Positions 9,552-20,199 of a DNA stretch of 64,000 nucleotides are shown here, piece by piece. Numbering within the stretch: position 1 is the stretch's first letter; the number at the start of each line of letters is the position of its first letter. Origin of the DNA: Toxonevra muliebris (Eukaryota; Arthropoda; Insecta; Diptera; Pallopteridae); assembly GCA_963691655.1 (NCBI GenBank), contig OY829326.1, positions 82,267,235-82,331,234 of the forward strand. Direction: 5' to 3'. A program made the position numbers and the translations under genes. The notes beneath the pieces were generated by a model that saw only the letters and a program-made list of their open reading frames with translations, made no database searches and was not told the origin of the DNA.

Positions 9552-11037
9552 CACAGGCGGTCATGAAAGCCGCACCACTCATCAATTTCAAAAAAATCGT
9601 TTAAAATGGGATCTAAACCTGATTTTGTTTTAGTGAATGCAATTTTTTTTTTCGGGAACAAAATGAATTAAAGTGCGAAGGAAACGTCACGTTCTTGAGG
9701 GTATTAATTAAGAGTATGTAAAAATAATAATATTTGTTATTTTTTGATGGTGCAAACTAGGAATTATTTGTTGCATATTAGAGTTACAAGCAAAATTGTT
9801 TAGTTTGATGGTGTACCTCTTTATTATGGCAGTTATCTGGAATGGCATGGAGTCGACAAGCACTTTAAGGATATCATTCGTTATTTTTTGAATACAAAAC
9901 TTTTTTCAGAACTTAAACAAGGGGTTTTTTATTCTTTAGAATATTTTGAGAAATTTTCCGTTTCATTATACGACAGAGTTGCTCCATCGGATTTAAATCC
10001 AACGAACTACCTGATCATTCCAGCCAGTAAATTCTAACATCATCGAAAACCTTTTGAATCTGCAAACAAATAAGAATCAATAATCAAACTTTTTTACTAT
10101 TTCTAAAGTTATCAAACATTAGGTATTAATTAATAACTAAACCTTGCCAATTTGGAGCGGTGATATGCCACAGAATTCGTTCGGATAAGTAACGTCATTA
10201 ATGAGCGAAAGCGTACCACAATTGGCTTACAGAAATTGCTCCATAAAATTTTACACATGTTTTGGGCGTTCACAGTCCCTTCAATATAGTATAAGGGACC
10301 CAGGATATAGTAGGAGAAACCCATCCAAACTATCTGACTTTGTGGGAATTTGACTATTTTCACTATACACCGAAGATTAAATGCTCATAGCAAATTGAGT
10401 TTGATTTGTCCGATCATATAACTTTTCTCGAGTCTTTCAGAGTCCAATTGTTGTAGTTTTTAGTCCATGCCAGGCGATTTGTTTCTATCAATTTCGTCAA
10501 CAACGACCTTTTGGCTGATCGTCTTCCATACAGACCGTCCTTTCGTTTCTTTCTACGTAAGGTTTCTCTTTAGCTCAGACATTATTGAGACTGCACTTTT
10601 GACTAGACCATTTATGCTTATCCTTCAGGTTATGCCATTTTTCTCGTATTTCTCTTCCATAGTCTTGTTGATCCTTTTGTCCTTTCAAGCGGATACAAAT
10701 TGCCTTTTTTCTGGAGCAGTGTAAAAGTGATCGATTGTAAGCATCAGATTTCTTCAGGTATTTAACTTTATGACACTCCTTGATACCTAAGAACAAAAAC
10801 TTCGACGTTTTTGGTGGAGCGACAATTGTTTACATATACTTTGCAGTTGTTTTTGGTACTATTTCAAAGATTTTAGCCAAACAAGCGCAATAAAAAATAG
10901 TATATTCCGCTTAAATACATTTTAAAAACATAAATAAGGGAATCTCCTTTACAAAGAAAGGGAAATTTGAGCTAAGTTAGGAAATATTACCGAAATTGCA
11001 GCAGTGTTGCAAGTGGTGCGGTTCATGACCGCCAATG
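9552..11037 (-). mobile_element. Degraded Tc1-like transposon
   Basis: The ends match as inverted repeats around GGCGGTCATGAA...CCGCACCACT and are flanked by TA at 9550-9551 and 11038-11039. The 1,486-bp interior carries only fragments of transposase on the minus strand. At about 9.98-10.0 kb the bases read DLNPMEQL, the third catalytic block of a DD34E enzyme. At about 10.26-10.31 kb they read GPLYYIEGTVNAQ, a Tc1 core motif. Many indels and stops separate these blocks. Confidence 0.8.
10130..10363 (-). pseudogene. Tc1 transposase fragment
   Basis: The open stretch includes VWMGFSYYILGPLYYIEGTV, matching the conserved 'vWG..s..G.gpL.fi.gtvna..Y' block between catalytic residues 1 and 2 of Tc1 transposases. 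It lies inside the TA-flanked element 9552-11037. The first acid and both helix-turn-helix segments are not recoverable in frame. Confidence 0.7.
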
Positions 11038-11145
11038 TATGAGTACCTACTTTCAAAATGTATACATATCATACGGATCAGAGATTGAGTGCTGGACTGT
11101 ATAATAAGAGTGTCCAAATAAAATAACTTTTTTTGATAGTAAAAG

Positions 11146-11560
11146 AAGATAAAGCCAAGAGCTGCACTCCAGACATTAGAAAAGCTTCAAGCGTCAGGAA
11201 TATCGTACCAGAACATTTCAGAATAAATTAAATGTTCCAAAAAAATGAGCGCTCCATGAAAGAAATGCGCACGTAAAACCAGAATTTACAATGAAGAACA
11301 AAATTAAGAGTATTCCAGAAAAAGACCCGAGGAAAAGTTCTTTAGACATTCAACATGAACTCTACTCGGATTACAGTGTTTCCATATCAGGCTAGGCTTC
11401 ACGGAAGAATAGCATACAAGAAACCAATTGCTTACGTCTAAATAGAAAAAACAGCTCGTAGAGTTTGCGCAAGCGTTTGCGAATTAGGCAGAAACCCAAT
11501 AGAAATTCGTACTCTGAAGTGATGAATCTAAGATAAATCGTATTGGATCTGACTTCCGAT
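11146..11560 (+). pseudogene. Tc1-like transposase N-terminal relic
   Basis: Plus-strand reading in shifting frames gives helix-turn-helix-like sequence and then, at about 11505-11555, a DESK...NRIGSD block matching the first catalytic region of Tc1 enzymes ('vlFSDESkfnl..sDG'). Stops and frameshifts are frequent, and the copy ends before the second catalytic acid. It lies just beyond the previous Tc1 relic in opposite coding orientation, so it is a separate copy. Confidence 0.55.
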
Positions 11561-11690
11561 AAAATTTAACAAATTTTCTAAATAAGCTTGCTTGAATTTA
11601 AAAAATTTGAATTGATATAGTTCTTGATGTTTACTTAAAAATGCAATAACCAAATAATATGTTACAATAATTTTTTTTAAGTGGCTGTCG

Positions 11691-11887
11691 AAAGGCACAC
11701 TGTGATACCACATGGTTGGACCTATAGTTTAACGCCGATTCCGAACGGCGCGGTAGCAAACTTGCCATAGTTTTGTGGTTTTCCCATTGCCTACCAAGAG
11801 GTGTACTTGTACACTTTCTTACAACTTCATATCGATAGTGAATATAAGAAGGTTATGAGAATAAACCAACAGGCCAATACGGTAATC
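11691..11887 (-). mobile_element. tRNA-derived SINE, copy 1, 3' part
   Basis: This matches 48811-49020 in order and orientation: AGTGGCTGTCGAAAG...TGATACCACATGGTTGGACC...GAATATAAGAAGGTTATGAGA. On the minus strand it ends in an A run (about 11672-11679). It continues at 11998-12045 and about 13033-13070 after two insertions. Confidence 0.8.
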
Positions 11888-11997
11888 TGAAGTTATATAT
11901 AAACAGGCTTAATGAACAAATGTAGTCAAAACAACAACAGTGTATAAAGAGACGGGAAAATCAGATGATCGTTTCGGAATCCGCCACAATTCCTCAT
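11888..11997 (-). mobile_element. Short Penelope-like 3' fragment inserted in the SINE
   Basis: About 110 bases match 12367-12479. It is flanked by a 13-base duplication of SINE sequence (CAATACGGTAATC at 11875-11887 and 11998-12010), so it arrived by retrotransposition as a very short 5'-truncated copy. On the minus strand it starts inside a hammerhead core and lacks the essential first C, so the ribozyme is incomplete. Confidence 0.7.
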
Positions 11998-12045
11998 CAA
12001 TACGGTAATCGAACCCGCAAACTCCCGGGTGAAACTCTAATACAC
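11998..12045 (-). mobile_element. SINE copy 1, middle part with B-box-like sequence
   Basis: On the minus strand the sequence CGGGTTCGATTACCG resembles the internal pol III B box of tRNA genes. The SINE is interrupted here by the hAT-like element 12046-13032. Confidence 0.65.
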
Positions 12046-12366
12046 CAGACGTACTGATTTGATAAGTACATGTCCTGATTTTTTTTAAATACTGATTTTT
12101 TTAAATCTCAAAATCAGTACAAAAATGTACTGATTTTTGTTTTTTGTACTGATTTTTTCAAATTCTTAAGCTTAAAGGTGTTAAAATCGTTTTTGCACAC
12201 AGTCTCACCCTGTTTGTTTCTTTTTCTGATTGTTCACAAAATAAAAGGCATACGCGTTGCTGCTATCGAGAAGAAAAAAGCAATATGCAAATAAAAGAAG
12301 AAAAGTCGATTAACGTAAGTTTTTAAATGAGTGAAATGAATTTGCCATTAAATGAATTTGATTATT

Positions 12367-12485
12367 TGAAGTTATATATAAACAGGCTTAATGAACAAAT
12401 GTAGTCATCACAACAACAATGTATATAGAGACGGGCAAATCAGACGGCCGTTTCGGAATCCGCCACAATTCCTCATCAGTGATCT
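12367..12485 (-). mobile_element. Penelope-like 3' fragment with hammerhead ribozyme
   Basis: It is a direct repeat of 11888-11997, with about ten differences, but keeps additional sequence at its minus-strand 5' side. That side completes a hammerhead ribozyme motif. Penelope-like elements are known to encode such ribozymes in their terminal repeats. Confidence 0.7.
12437..12485 (-). ncRNA. Type I hammerhead ribozyme motif
   Basis: On the minus strand the core CTGATGA (12479-12473) is followed by helix II, GGAAT/ATTCC with an 8-base loop (12472-12455), then GAAAC (12454-12450). A 2-bp helix III closes over GGCC and leads to the cleavage triplet GTC (12445-12443). Helix I pairs AGATCA (12485-12480) with TGATTT (12442-12437), six pairs including one G-T. 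All invariant core bases are present. A minimal helix III is typical of Penelope-associated hammerheads. Confidence 0.75.
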
Positions 12486-13032
12486 TAGTGATAGTTCTTA
12501 ATCTTTCAATATCCTATATAAGCTACTAATATTTGAAATCATAACTCAGAATTACGGATTTGATTCCAAATATCTTCACTGAATAGAGATATTGAAAGAA
12601 ACTACCACTACCGTTCTATACACTTATGTTGTTGTTTTTTCCCCATTGTAGCTAGTCTGCATAACAGTTCGTTATTTGAAAGTCTAGTACATGGGAGAGT
12701 GTGTGTGTTTGTGAGAAAATGATTCTAGGTGTCATTTTTTCTGAACGGTCCCCATTCGATCAATGAATTTGATTATTGTCCTCAGCTCTCACACAAAAAA
12801 AAAAAAAAAAAAAAAAACTATGGAAACTGATACGTAATCAGCATTGTCTACTGACGAAGGAAAAAAAAACGTAAAATGAACACATAAAATCTGAGAAAAA
12901 GTTTCACCGGACATTTATATCACTATATTACATTGAAATTACTAGGTAATAAAAGCATAAAAACTGTACTGATTTTCACTGCTTTCCAACGTAGAGTTTA
13001 CTAATTTCGCGGTTCAAAAATCTGGCTACCCT

Positions 13033-13070
13033 AAGTACACTTCCCAATAGACTATCGAGGTCGTCTGCTA
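13033..13070 (-). mobile_element. SINE copy 1, 5' tRNA-like end
   Basis: The sequence GACTATCGAGG(T/A)CGTCT matches the right end of the other SINE copy at about 49082-49097 and resembles the start of tRNA-Asp when read on the minus strand. Confidence 0.6.
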
Positions 13071-14730
13071 CAGCACATACTATTCAGAAACAAAGTGGAT
13101 TTTATTGATAAAACATTTTTAAATGCTCATATACTGTAAGTGTTTTTAATTAGTTGACAACAGCTGTATATTTATATGTATTCGTACCGACACCAACTAA
13201 AACACATGTGCTAAATTTCACTTCCGTTCAGTTTTAACTATTTCATACCCAATGTTGCTTATATGCAACATTCACTTTTATGTGGCATAAATAAAATGTT
13301 TAACAGATATTACTATTAACGCTATTTGTATTCGGTTCTGTTAGGTATTCTTCACGTTTGCTAATTGCCGAATATTTGAAATTTCTTGCTTAAATATTTT
13401 TTTTTTAATGTTTTGTCTTTGAAGTCCAGCAAAAAACCTAAGTGCAAAAATTTTTAGTAAAATCTTTTGCAGTATTTTTTGAAAAATAATGCATTAAATT
13501 ATTACTAACCGGAAATTTTTTTTATCAGATATGTTTGTAAAAGATAAGAGAATATGAAAATCAAAAAATTGGAGAAAAGGAGTTATCCAGTGGTTGTCTA
13601 CAGCTTCATAGCTATGTTTTTTTTAACCTTTAATAAAGGACAAGCAAATCAATGTAGAAGCAAGAAATTTGATGTCATGATTGTGGAAGATCTAAGTAAC
13701 CATAATTTCACAACAAAAGGTTTCTCTCAAGCCCCATTAAAATTCGGATGTCAAAGGGTTAAATTGCATTTTCTGCATTTCCTCTAAATTTATCTTCCGC
13801 AATTTACACGTTTGATGAATTCTAAATTCTACTAGACAACCAATATCACAGAGAAACTTTTCTCCTTTTTTAACACTTAGTGTTCACGCGAACAAGTATA
13901 CATATGCGGATGCTAGGGGGGTTAGCTGGTTGCAACCCCCCGCTCCTATACATTTTGATTGTTAGTCAGGAAAAAAAATTTAAAAAGGACGAAAATGAAT
14001 TCCCTCCTTAGGAAATGCCTCCTGGATCCGCTAATGTACAAATGTGTGTATGTTTTGCACAAATGTGTATATCCCCTTGTGTATTGCGCGCGTATGCCTC
14101 TGAAAGAGATGCTTGTTTTTCTTTCTTTATAAAGTTTGTCAAATAAATTTTGTCTTGTTTCGAAATTTTACCGGACATGAAAGCAGTTGAAAAGCATCTA
14201 TTATCGATTTTCTTGTTTCCTTGTGATTGACAGATGTGTGTCACTTCAAAAATAAAATTTAGTTTCTCTACAATAACACGGCATAATCAGACAATATAAA
14301 AAATTATAGACAGATTTTTTTATTGAGATCGGTAACGGAGAATTTCTGCGTATTTCTCTGTTAGGAGATTTCCTACTAGATTTGATGGAATATTTTTGGT
14401 TTTTAGCAGTAATTCTTCAGTGGAAAAACTTAGTAGTTTTTAATATCCTCTTTTCTGGTTTTTAATATGTTTAGTGAATTTAATAGTTAGATAGGATAGG
14501 TTAGGATTCAATAGTACCTACTTGTGTAAAAAATATAGTGTATTAACTGTGAACACTTGCAATAATTAACATGGTGTGCCACAAGTTTTCTTATAGCGGC
14601 AAGAATTTCTTTAGCGTGACTTAGGGATCCGCAAATTAAGGTAGCGAAGTTTACTTTTTAAAAACTTTCTAACTTTCCAAATAGTAGTGGGTAGGTACAA
14701 AAAATTTTAACAGAGTGGAGTCATTTGAGA
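13071..14730. other. Unassigned AT-rich sequence
   Basis: No gene is supported. The 77-codon open stretch at 13554-13787 and the 78-codon one at 14008-14244 have no recognisable motif and look like chance frames. A short inverted match to about 8.04 kb lies at 13138-13166. Confidence 0.35.
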
Positions 14731-14883
14731 GACCTCCCTCTTATTTTTCGAACTGCCAAAATTTGGTACTGTCAAGTGCAAAATGTAAATAAACAAAAGC
14801 TATTGTGTGAAATCATTTGTGTGGAATAAAATCATTTTCTTTTGTGTAATAATAGTTTTCTTTAAATTTTGTAATTTTTTATG

Positions 14884-15025
14884 ATGTTTTGCGTAATTTA
14901 TGGTAGGTGCTGCAGAAACGCATTTTCCATTCCTGTGGATGATAAAAAGTGCCGACGATGGAGCCAAAGCAGCGGGGTGGTTTTAAAACACCCATCATTT
15001 ATTTGCGAAGAACATTCTATCAAAA
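14884..15025 (+). pseudogene. THAP zinc-finger exon of a P-like element
   Basis: Translation from the ATG at 14884 gives about 47 residues with cysteines near the N-terminus (FCVIYGRCC), a conserved FSIP, a Trp (RRWSQ), and ICEEH, the Cys-x2-His pair that ends the THAP zinc site. THAP domains bind the ends of P-type elements. A GTTAGT donor follows at about 15026, and an acceptor (TATAACAG) lies at about 15187-15194. Splicing would continue the domain with NCFRY. The segment 15085-15215 recurs at 19436-19575. No transposase core follows; the downstream region is taken over by an inverted-repeat element. Confidence 0.6.
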
Positions 15026-15215
15026 GTTAGTTGAAACAATAATTATAATTCTTTATTTATAAAATAAATTTTTTTTCTTTCATTTGACTTTTTCGAACTT
15101 TTTTACTTGTTTATTTCGAATTTAGTAATATTTTATTAAAAACCCATTTACCTCGTAATAAACTTGCGTTTATTTCAATTTTTGCATATAACAGACTGCT
15201 TCAGGTATTGTAATA

Positions 15216-15322
15216 CTAGTCCTAAAACTAGTTATTAAGGCACTAGCGAAAGAACTAGGACAGGAAGTAGTCATTAAGGGACTAGCGAAAACACTAGATA
15301 TTAACGAACTAATGAAAGAACT
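15216..15322. repeat. ACTAG-rich repeat arm
   Basis: Repeated ACTAGTTATTNAAGG / ACTAGCGAAA motifs occur here and, inverted, at about 15430-15540 and 16378-16410. The three stretches form alternative arms of a foldback structure. Confidence 0.5.
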
Positions 15323-16565
15323 ACCCTGCAGTGAAAAGTTCTAGTTCCGAACTAGCGAATTCAATAGTTCTTAAGGGACAGTGACTGGTTCCACATCTAT
15401 CTACTTTGATTTGCTACTACTACATTAGCATGGGACTTTCGCTAGTCCTTCAATAACTAGTTCTTGCACTAGTTCGTTAATATCTAGTTTTTTCACTAGT
15501 TCTTGAATAACTAGTTTCAGCATTAGTTCTTAAATACCTTAACCACTAATAAATAAAATGCGAATTTATTAAATGGCGGTTTTTCTTAATAAAATAATAT
15601 CAACTCAGAAAAAAAATACAATAGATCCAATTATAAAAAGATGAATTATTAAATGTCATTATTGATATTTGAATTTGAATAAGTTACGAATATATGTATA
15701 AAATTTGATTTTCTGCGCACTTCCTTCAGGTTATCTTCAGGCGAGTTAGTTTGGTTACCAAGACTTTTTGCTCAGTGAGTGTTTCCATTTATGTTTTGTT
15801 TTATGCATAAGTCATTTCTGAAAAAGAATAATAAATAAATTAATAAATTTATAAATCCAAAAATAAGTAAATTAATAAATAAATGACAAATAAATACTTA
15901 CATTGAGACTTCAAATTTGTGCCATCGGTTACAATCATACGCTGCACTTCAAGATAGGTCGATTGTTTTTATTCACGAACTTTTTGTTCAACATTTTATT
16001 AATAATTACACCTTCAGCAAATTACAAATCTTTTTTAATTTGTTTTATACAATAACACTTTTTTCACAAATTCACTTAACTTCTTGCGTCCGGCTTGCTC
16101 AAAAATTACACACCTACAAGAAAAATTAGTTGAAGACAATAGCTGTTAAAATAGCAGTAAATGACGAAGAACAATTACGAAGCAAAGTTTTTTTGTTTTT
16201 GTAAAACGACACAGCATACCGATCATTTAAGACTTCGAACTGGCGAATCTATAGATGAACTTGTCACCATAATATGCACTAGGTTCGAGAAAAAAAGAAA
16301 ATCGTTTTGTTTCAACTAGATTTTTGTTTCACAGAACTAGATCTTTTTGTATCTATTTCGCTGTTTCACTGCAGGGTAGTTATTGAAGGAAGCGAAAACA
16401 CTAGTCCTCAGGTAATGCACAAGGTGGCAGTCGACACCTCCTATGACAACGCCATGTTAAATTCGCTAGTTGTAGCAAAGTAAAGTAGATAAATTTGGAA
16501 CCAGTCATTGTCCCTTGAGAACTAGCGAATTCGATAGTTCGGAACTAGAACTTTTCACTGCAGGG
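15323..16565. mobile_element. Compound inverted-repeat DNA element
   Basis: The left arm (15323 onward) and right arm (back from 16565) match for about 95 bases, starting CCCTGCAGTGAAAAGTTC and including GGGACARTGACTGGTTCC. A third copy of the terminal 13-mer, inverted, lies at 16365-16377, so two elements or one rearranged element overlap. No clear target duplication was found for the outer ends; the inner pair (15323 and 16377) is flanked by TA. The AT-rich middle has no recognised transposase. Confidence 0.6.
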
Positions 16566-16737
16566 CTGCTACAGCGATTTCTTTGCTTATATGTTCACAC
16601 GATTAACACCAAAAAATAATTCTGCAACTAATAAATGTACATACATATTTTTTTTTCGGTAAGTGCTCTCTCTTACACATATAAACTCCGGTCGAATTTT
16701 AGTTTTCGTCTCTCTTTTTCTCTCCTCTCTTCTCTTA

Positions 16738-17052
16738 GTGCCTGGTTATATTGGTGCTCGGTGTTCGACGAACACAAAACATTTTCTCCCGTGCTCGGTC
16801 GAGGTGGTTACATTCAGCTCGTTGCAGAGTTGCTTTTTGTCAAAATATACTCGTTTGTTTAATACTATTTGTATGTAATAGTACTGTTTTGTAAAATTAC
16901 TCATTGCCACCCTGAATACTCGGCGTGCTCGGTGTACAATACACCAAGCATATCGTCTTCGGTGTGGGAGTGAGTAAAGAATCTCTCTTTGTGTTCGGCG
17001 CAACAACAATTTTATGGTGTTCACCGAGCATACTCACAATATAACCACAGCC
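16738..17052. mobile_element. MITE with TTA duplication (PIF/Harbinger-like)
   Basis: Ends share GGTTATATTG followed by TGCTCGGTG-like sequence in inverted orientation and are flanked by TTA at 16735-16737 and 17053-17055. It is 315 bp long and non-coding. The assignment rests on the 3-base duplication and is tentative. Confidence 0.55.
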
Positions 17053-17055
17053 TTA

Positions 17056-17474
17056 GTTGTTTAGAGTAGCACAGTTATACCGTGCAGTAGTCTGAGCGAG
17101 AGGACAGGACATTACAGTTATTTACATTTCACACATTTTTGAAATTTACCCATTCCGTGAGCTAAGTTGTTTACACATCAAAAATGTAACGGTTGTTTAC
17201 TTGTACAAGGATTACTCTCACCAAAAAAGTAATCTATTTTAAATAATATCATCAAAATTAACTTTTGGCCAGCTTTTTGGAGGAAATACCCCATGCAACG
17301 GTTGTATCAATAATATATGAAAAAATAAATAAAAATACAAAATTTTTGGTTGCATATTGTAAAAAAAAAAGAATTAAAATGTGCGTTGCATGGATTAAGG
17401 ATACATACAATTGAACAATTTATAGCCTTTCTGCAAGAAAACGAAAACATTTATAATTGTGCGCGTAAGGACTA
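17056..17474. other. Unassigned sequence
   Basis: AT-rich, no gene or clear repeat recognised. Confidence 0.3.
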
Positions 17475-17476
17475 TA

Positions 17477-17733
17477 TCGTCGTCGTTCAAGCAGAAAACA
17501 CTAAGTCCAAATTAATTTTTTTAATTGGATCCGTTTTAATTAGCTTCTATAATTCGAATGACATAATAAGTTCGATTTTTGATAATGCAGTTTAAACGCA
17601 TACTAAGGTGTGTATCAATCTGTTAACTTTTTAAGTTTTGTCAATGTTCGTAGAGCATTATGCACTGCATTAACTAACTTCATCTCGCAAATTAAAAAAA
17701 TGGACTTAGTGAATTCTGCCAGAACGACGACGA
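17477..17733. mobile_element. MITE 'A', copy 2 (inverted relative to copy 1)
   Basis: The TCGTCGTCGTTC ends are flanked by TA at 17475-17476 and 17734-17735. The whole 257 bp matches 7366-7621 on the opposite strand with scattered differences. Confidence 0.85.
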
Positions 17734-17735
17734 TA

Positions 17736-19280
17736 CATAAAAAGAGCAGACGCATGCGAGGAGCTGTGAATTAGTGAAAAGAATTACATTGGAAGCGGTA
17801 AAACTAAAAATAAGGAATTTGCGCACGCAATATGTTCGGGAGTATAGAGCGATAGAGAATTCTTATCGAATTTTTATCTATGATTATTTTCATACCTCGT
17901 AAATAAGGCTGACTTCGAAAATGCATTAATGCCAAGCATCTATATTGTAAGTTACGGGGCTAAAATGTGAAAGAAATTAACAAAAAATATAAAATATTTA
18001 AATATTTTTTTTTGTTGGAATAGCAAAAGAAGTATTCAAGAATTGTAACATGACTTTACCCATTAATGCATCCCTGATCAAAATTCGATTTATAAATTAC
18101 TTTTTTTTTTTGTTTGTTTGTTGGCAGTGCGTGTTGGCAAATTTTGATTGGCTAAAAACCAAAACGCGACGCTTCTTAATCAGCGATGAAAAAGTAGGTA
18201 CAATTGTACCCTTTTCCGACTTTTTCGAACTACAAGGTACATTAGGTACAATTGGCTCATTTTAGATACAATTTCTCATTGGCCAAAATAAATTTAACCC
18301 TTAATTACTGTACTTTTTTGCTTAACTTTAAGGTTCACAGCTCTGATATTGCTGTTTATAAAGAAAAAATCCAATAAATCATAAGAAGATTATTGAAATT
18401 TAGCAAAAATTTAAAAATTATTTTTGCATTATGTATGTTTTCTTTTAAATACAGAAATAACAGAGCTCTGAGCTTTGGCTGCACATTTTTGAAAAATCAA
18501 AAATTATGATAAAAATTCCGAAACTTTCATGACCAATATGATCAGATTTAAAAATTTGTTTCCCCCTTGTATTCATCTAAAACTACAAACTTTTCCCATC
18601 CCTTAGTTTCGGATTTGTTGTGTCCTAAAAAGTAACTTTTTATGATCAAATGAACCAATGAAATATACTATTTAGGTACATTCATGCTCATTTAAGTACA
18701 ACTTTTTTGGTAAATTAGATTCTGAATCTAGAAGCTTGCTTTTAGATTTCAAAGGTTGGCAAAGAATAGAAAAAAAAAATAGCGTCAGAAAATTAGAAGG
18801 CAGTTCGGGAATGGTATTGAAGGCGAGTAGACGTGCTCAGATAGTTGCTCGGATTTTTTCTTTTTAATTATAACAATTTATAAAATAAAAATAAAACAGT
18901 TGTGTTCTTTTTATTAAATGACAATTTAAAAATCTAAAAAAGAGGAAAAAAACATATACTGTAAACTAAATTAATAACTAATATTTCTTATAAGTAAATA
19001 AGTTTTGAACGCGAAAATAATTTTTAGGTCGCGTGTAACAATATATGAGAAAAAAAAGAAGAAAAATGTTCAGTCCAAAATGTCTCGAAAATAAGTTCGA
19101 GCGTGAGAAAAAAAAAAGAAACATTTGAAATAAAATATATATATACGATATGAGGACAAAATATGTATAAAAAAAAGGAAAAAATATAAGTAAATATTGC
19201 TGTACAATTTTTAGTCATATACAATTTATAAATGAGCAATATAAAGATTTCCTAATGTTAAAAATGAATAAAACAAAACT
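17736..19280. other. Unassigned sequence
   Basis: No gene is supported. Recurrent GGTACATT/GGTACAATT motifs occur near 18193-18265 and 18675. The 71-codon frames at 18050-18265 and 19024-19239 lack motifs. Confidence 0.3.
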
Positions 19281-19287
19281 TCCTAAA

Positions 19288-19440
19288 AACATTGTAACTA
19301 AACTTTAACAACATTGTAACTAAAATTTAACAACATTGTAACTAAAACTTTATCAACACTGAAACTATCAATTTTAACAACATCGTAACCAACAAATTCG
19401 CTAACAATTTTAACAACACCGTAACCAACAAATTTCAAAT
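19288..19440. repeat. Degenerate tandem repeat, about 24-35 bp
   Basis: Variants of TTTAACAACATTGTAACTAAA are repeated about six times with drift towards ACAACACCGTAACCAACAAA. Confidence 0.75.
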
Positions 19441-19920
19441 TTATTTACTTTTTTGAACTTTTTACTTGTTTATTTCGAAATTAATATTATTTTATTAAAA
19501 ACCCATTTACCTCATAATAAACTTGCGTTTTTTCAATGTTTGTATATAACAGACTGCATCAGGTATTGAATACAGGTGCTACTAGTGCAACTCGCGAACA
19601 CATTATCAGCATCTAATTCTGGCAGAAAACTAGGAAAAAATGACATATTGGCATCGCCAGAAAATGAAGGAAGAAGCGACTTTTTTGATGGAACAGAATT
19701 TTCTACCCCAGAATTTGGTGTAGCATCTAAATAGCTTCCCCACAATCTGGGTTGGTTATTGTATTTTCTAACCCAGAAAACTGCACTGAACTCAAATCGT
19801 TACAATTTAAAAATAAATTCTGGTCTGGGACCGCATCTCTTTTCAACTTCCTTTTCAACCGCATTTCTTTGGAAAAGTGACGATAGCACGCGTAAATGTA
19901 TTTTGTTCTTTTCGTCTGTA
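19441..19920 (-). pseudogene. P-like element fragment: THAP C-terminus and linker
   Basis: From an acceptor-like site near 19920, the minus strand reads ACYRHFSKEMRLKRKLKRDA, the end of a THAP domain with its Cys-x2-His pair, then NLFLNCNDLSS and a linker. The linker (LPSFSGDANMSFFPSFLPEL) closely matches the one at 6258-6482, so the two belong to one family. Frameshifts break it near 19735. At about 19575 it abuts, in opposite orientation, the segment shared with 15085-15215, so two P-like fragments meet head to head. Confidence 0.65.
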
Positions 19921-20050
19921 ATAATGAAATGAAAATTTAAATTAGTTTTTAACCAATTTTTTATATTCAATTTATACAATATATTAATATTTATTAATTT
20001 AAATTAGTTATATTTTTCTCAATTACGTAATTTGTTATAAGTGTCTGATC

Positions 20051-20088
20051 ACACGGGCGCATTCAGGCGTTCATGCTTGCGCCCGTGT
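20051..20088. repeat. GC-rich hairpin
   Basis: ACACGGGCGCA and TGCGCCCGTGT form a perfect 11-bp stem around a 16-base loop. It stands out in AT-rich surroundings and may be a folded transposon end. No terminator role is implied. Confidence 0.6.
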
Positions 20089-20199
20089 TTAAATGAGAGA
20101 GGTAGAAAAAATAGGTAGTAAGAAAAATATAGAAGCTCGCCTATCTACGACAGAGAGTGGGGTTGTAATTTTTACAACCAACTCTTCTTTGGTGTCAGG

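Larger units (their letters stand above)
12046..13032. mobile_element. hAT-like non-autonomous element inside the SINE
   Basis: Its left end CAGACGTACTGATTT and right end (reverse strand AGGGTAGCCAGATTTTT) are diverged inverted repeats of hAT style. The flanks TAATACAC and AAGTACAC agree at 6 of 8 positions, and SINE sequence resumes on the right. Inside are repeated TACTGATTTTT motifs near 12083-12160, a second Penelope fragment (12367-12479) and a long A run at about 12795-12816. No transposase is recognised. Confidence 0.5.

Noticed and set aside
13554..13787. 77-codon open frame as a small secreted protein
   Set aside because: No consistent signal peptide, no motif and no gene context; open-frame length is within chance for AT-rich DNA.
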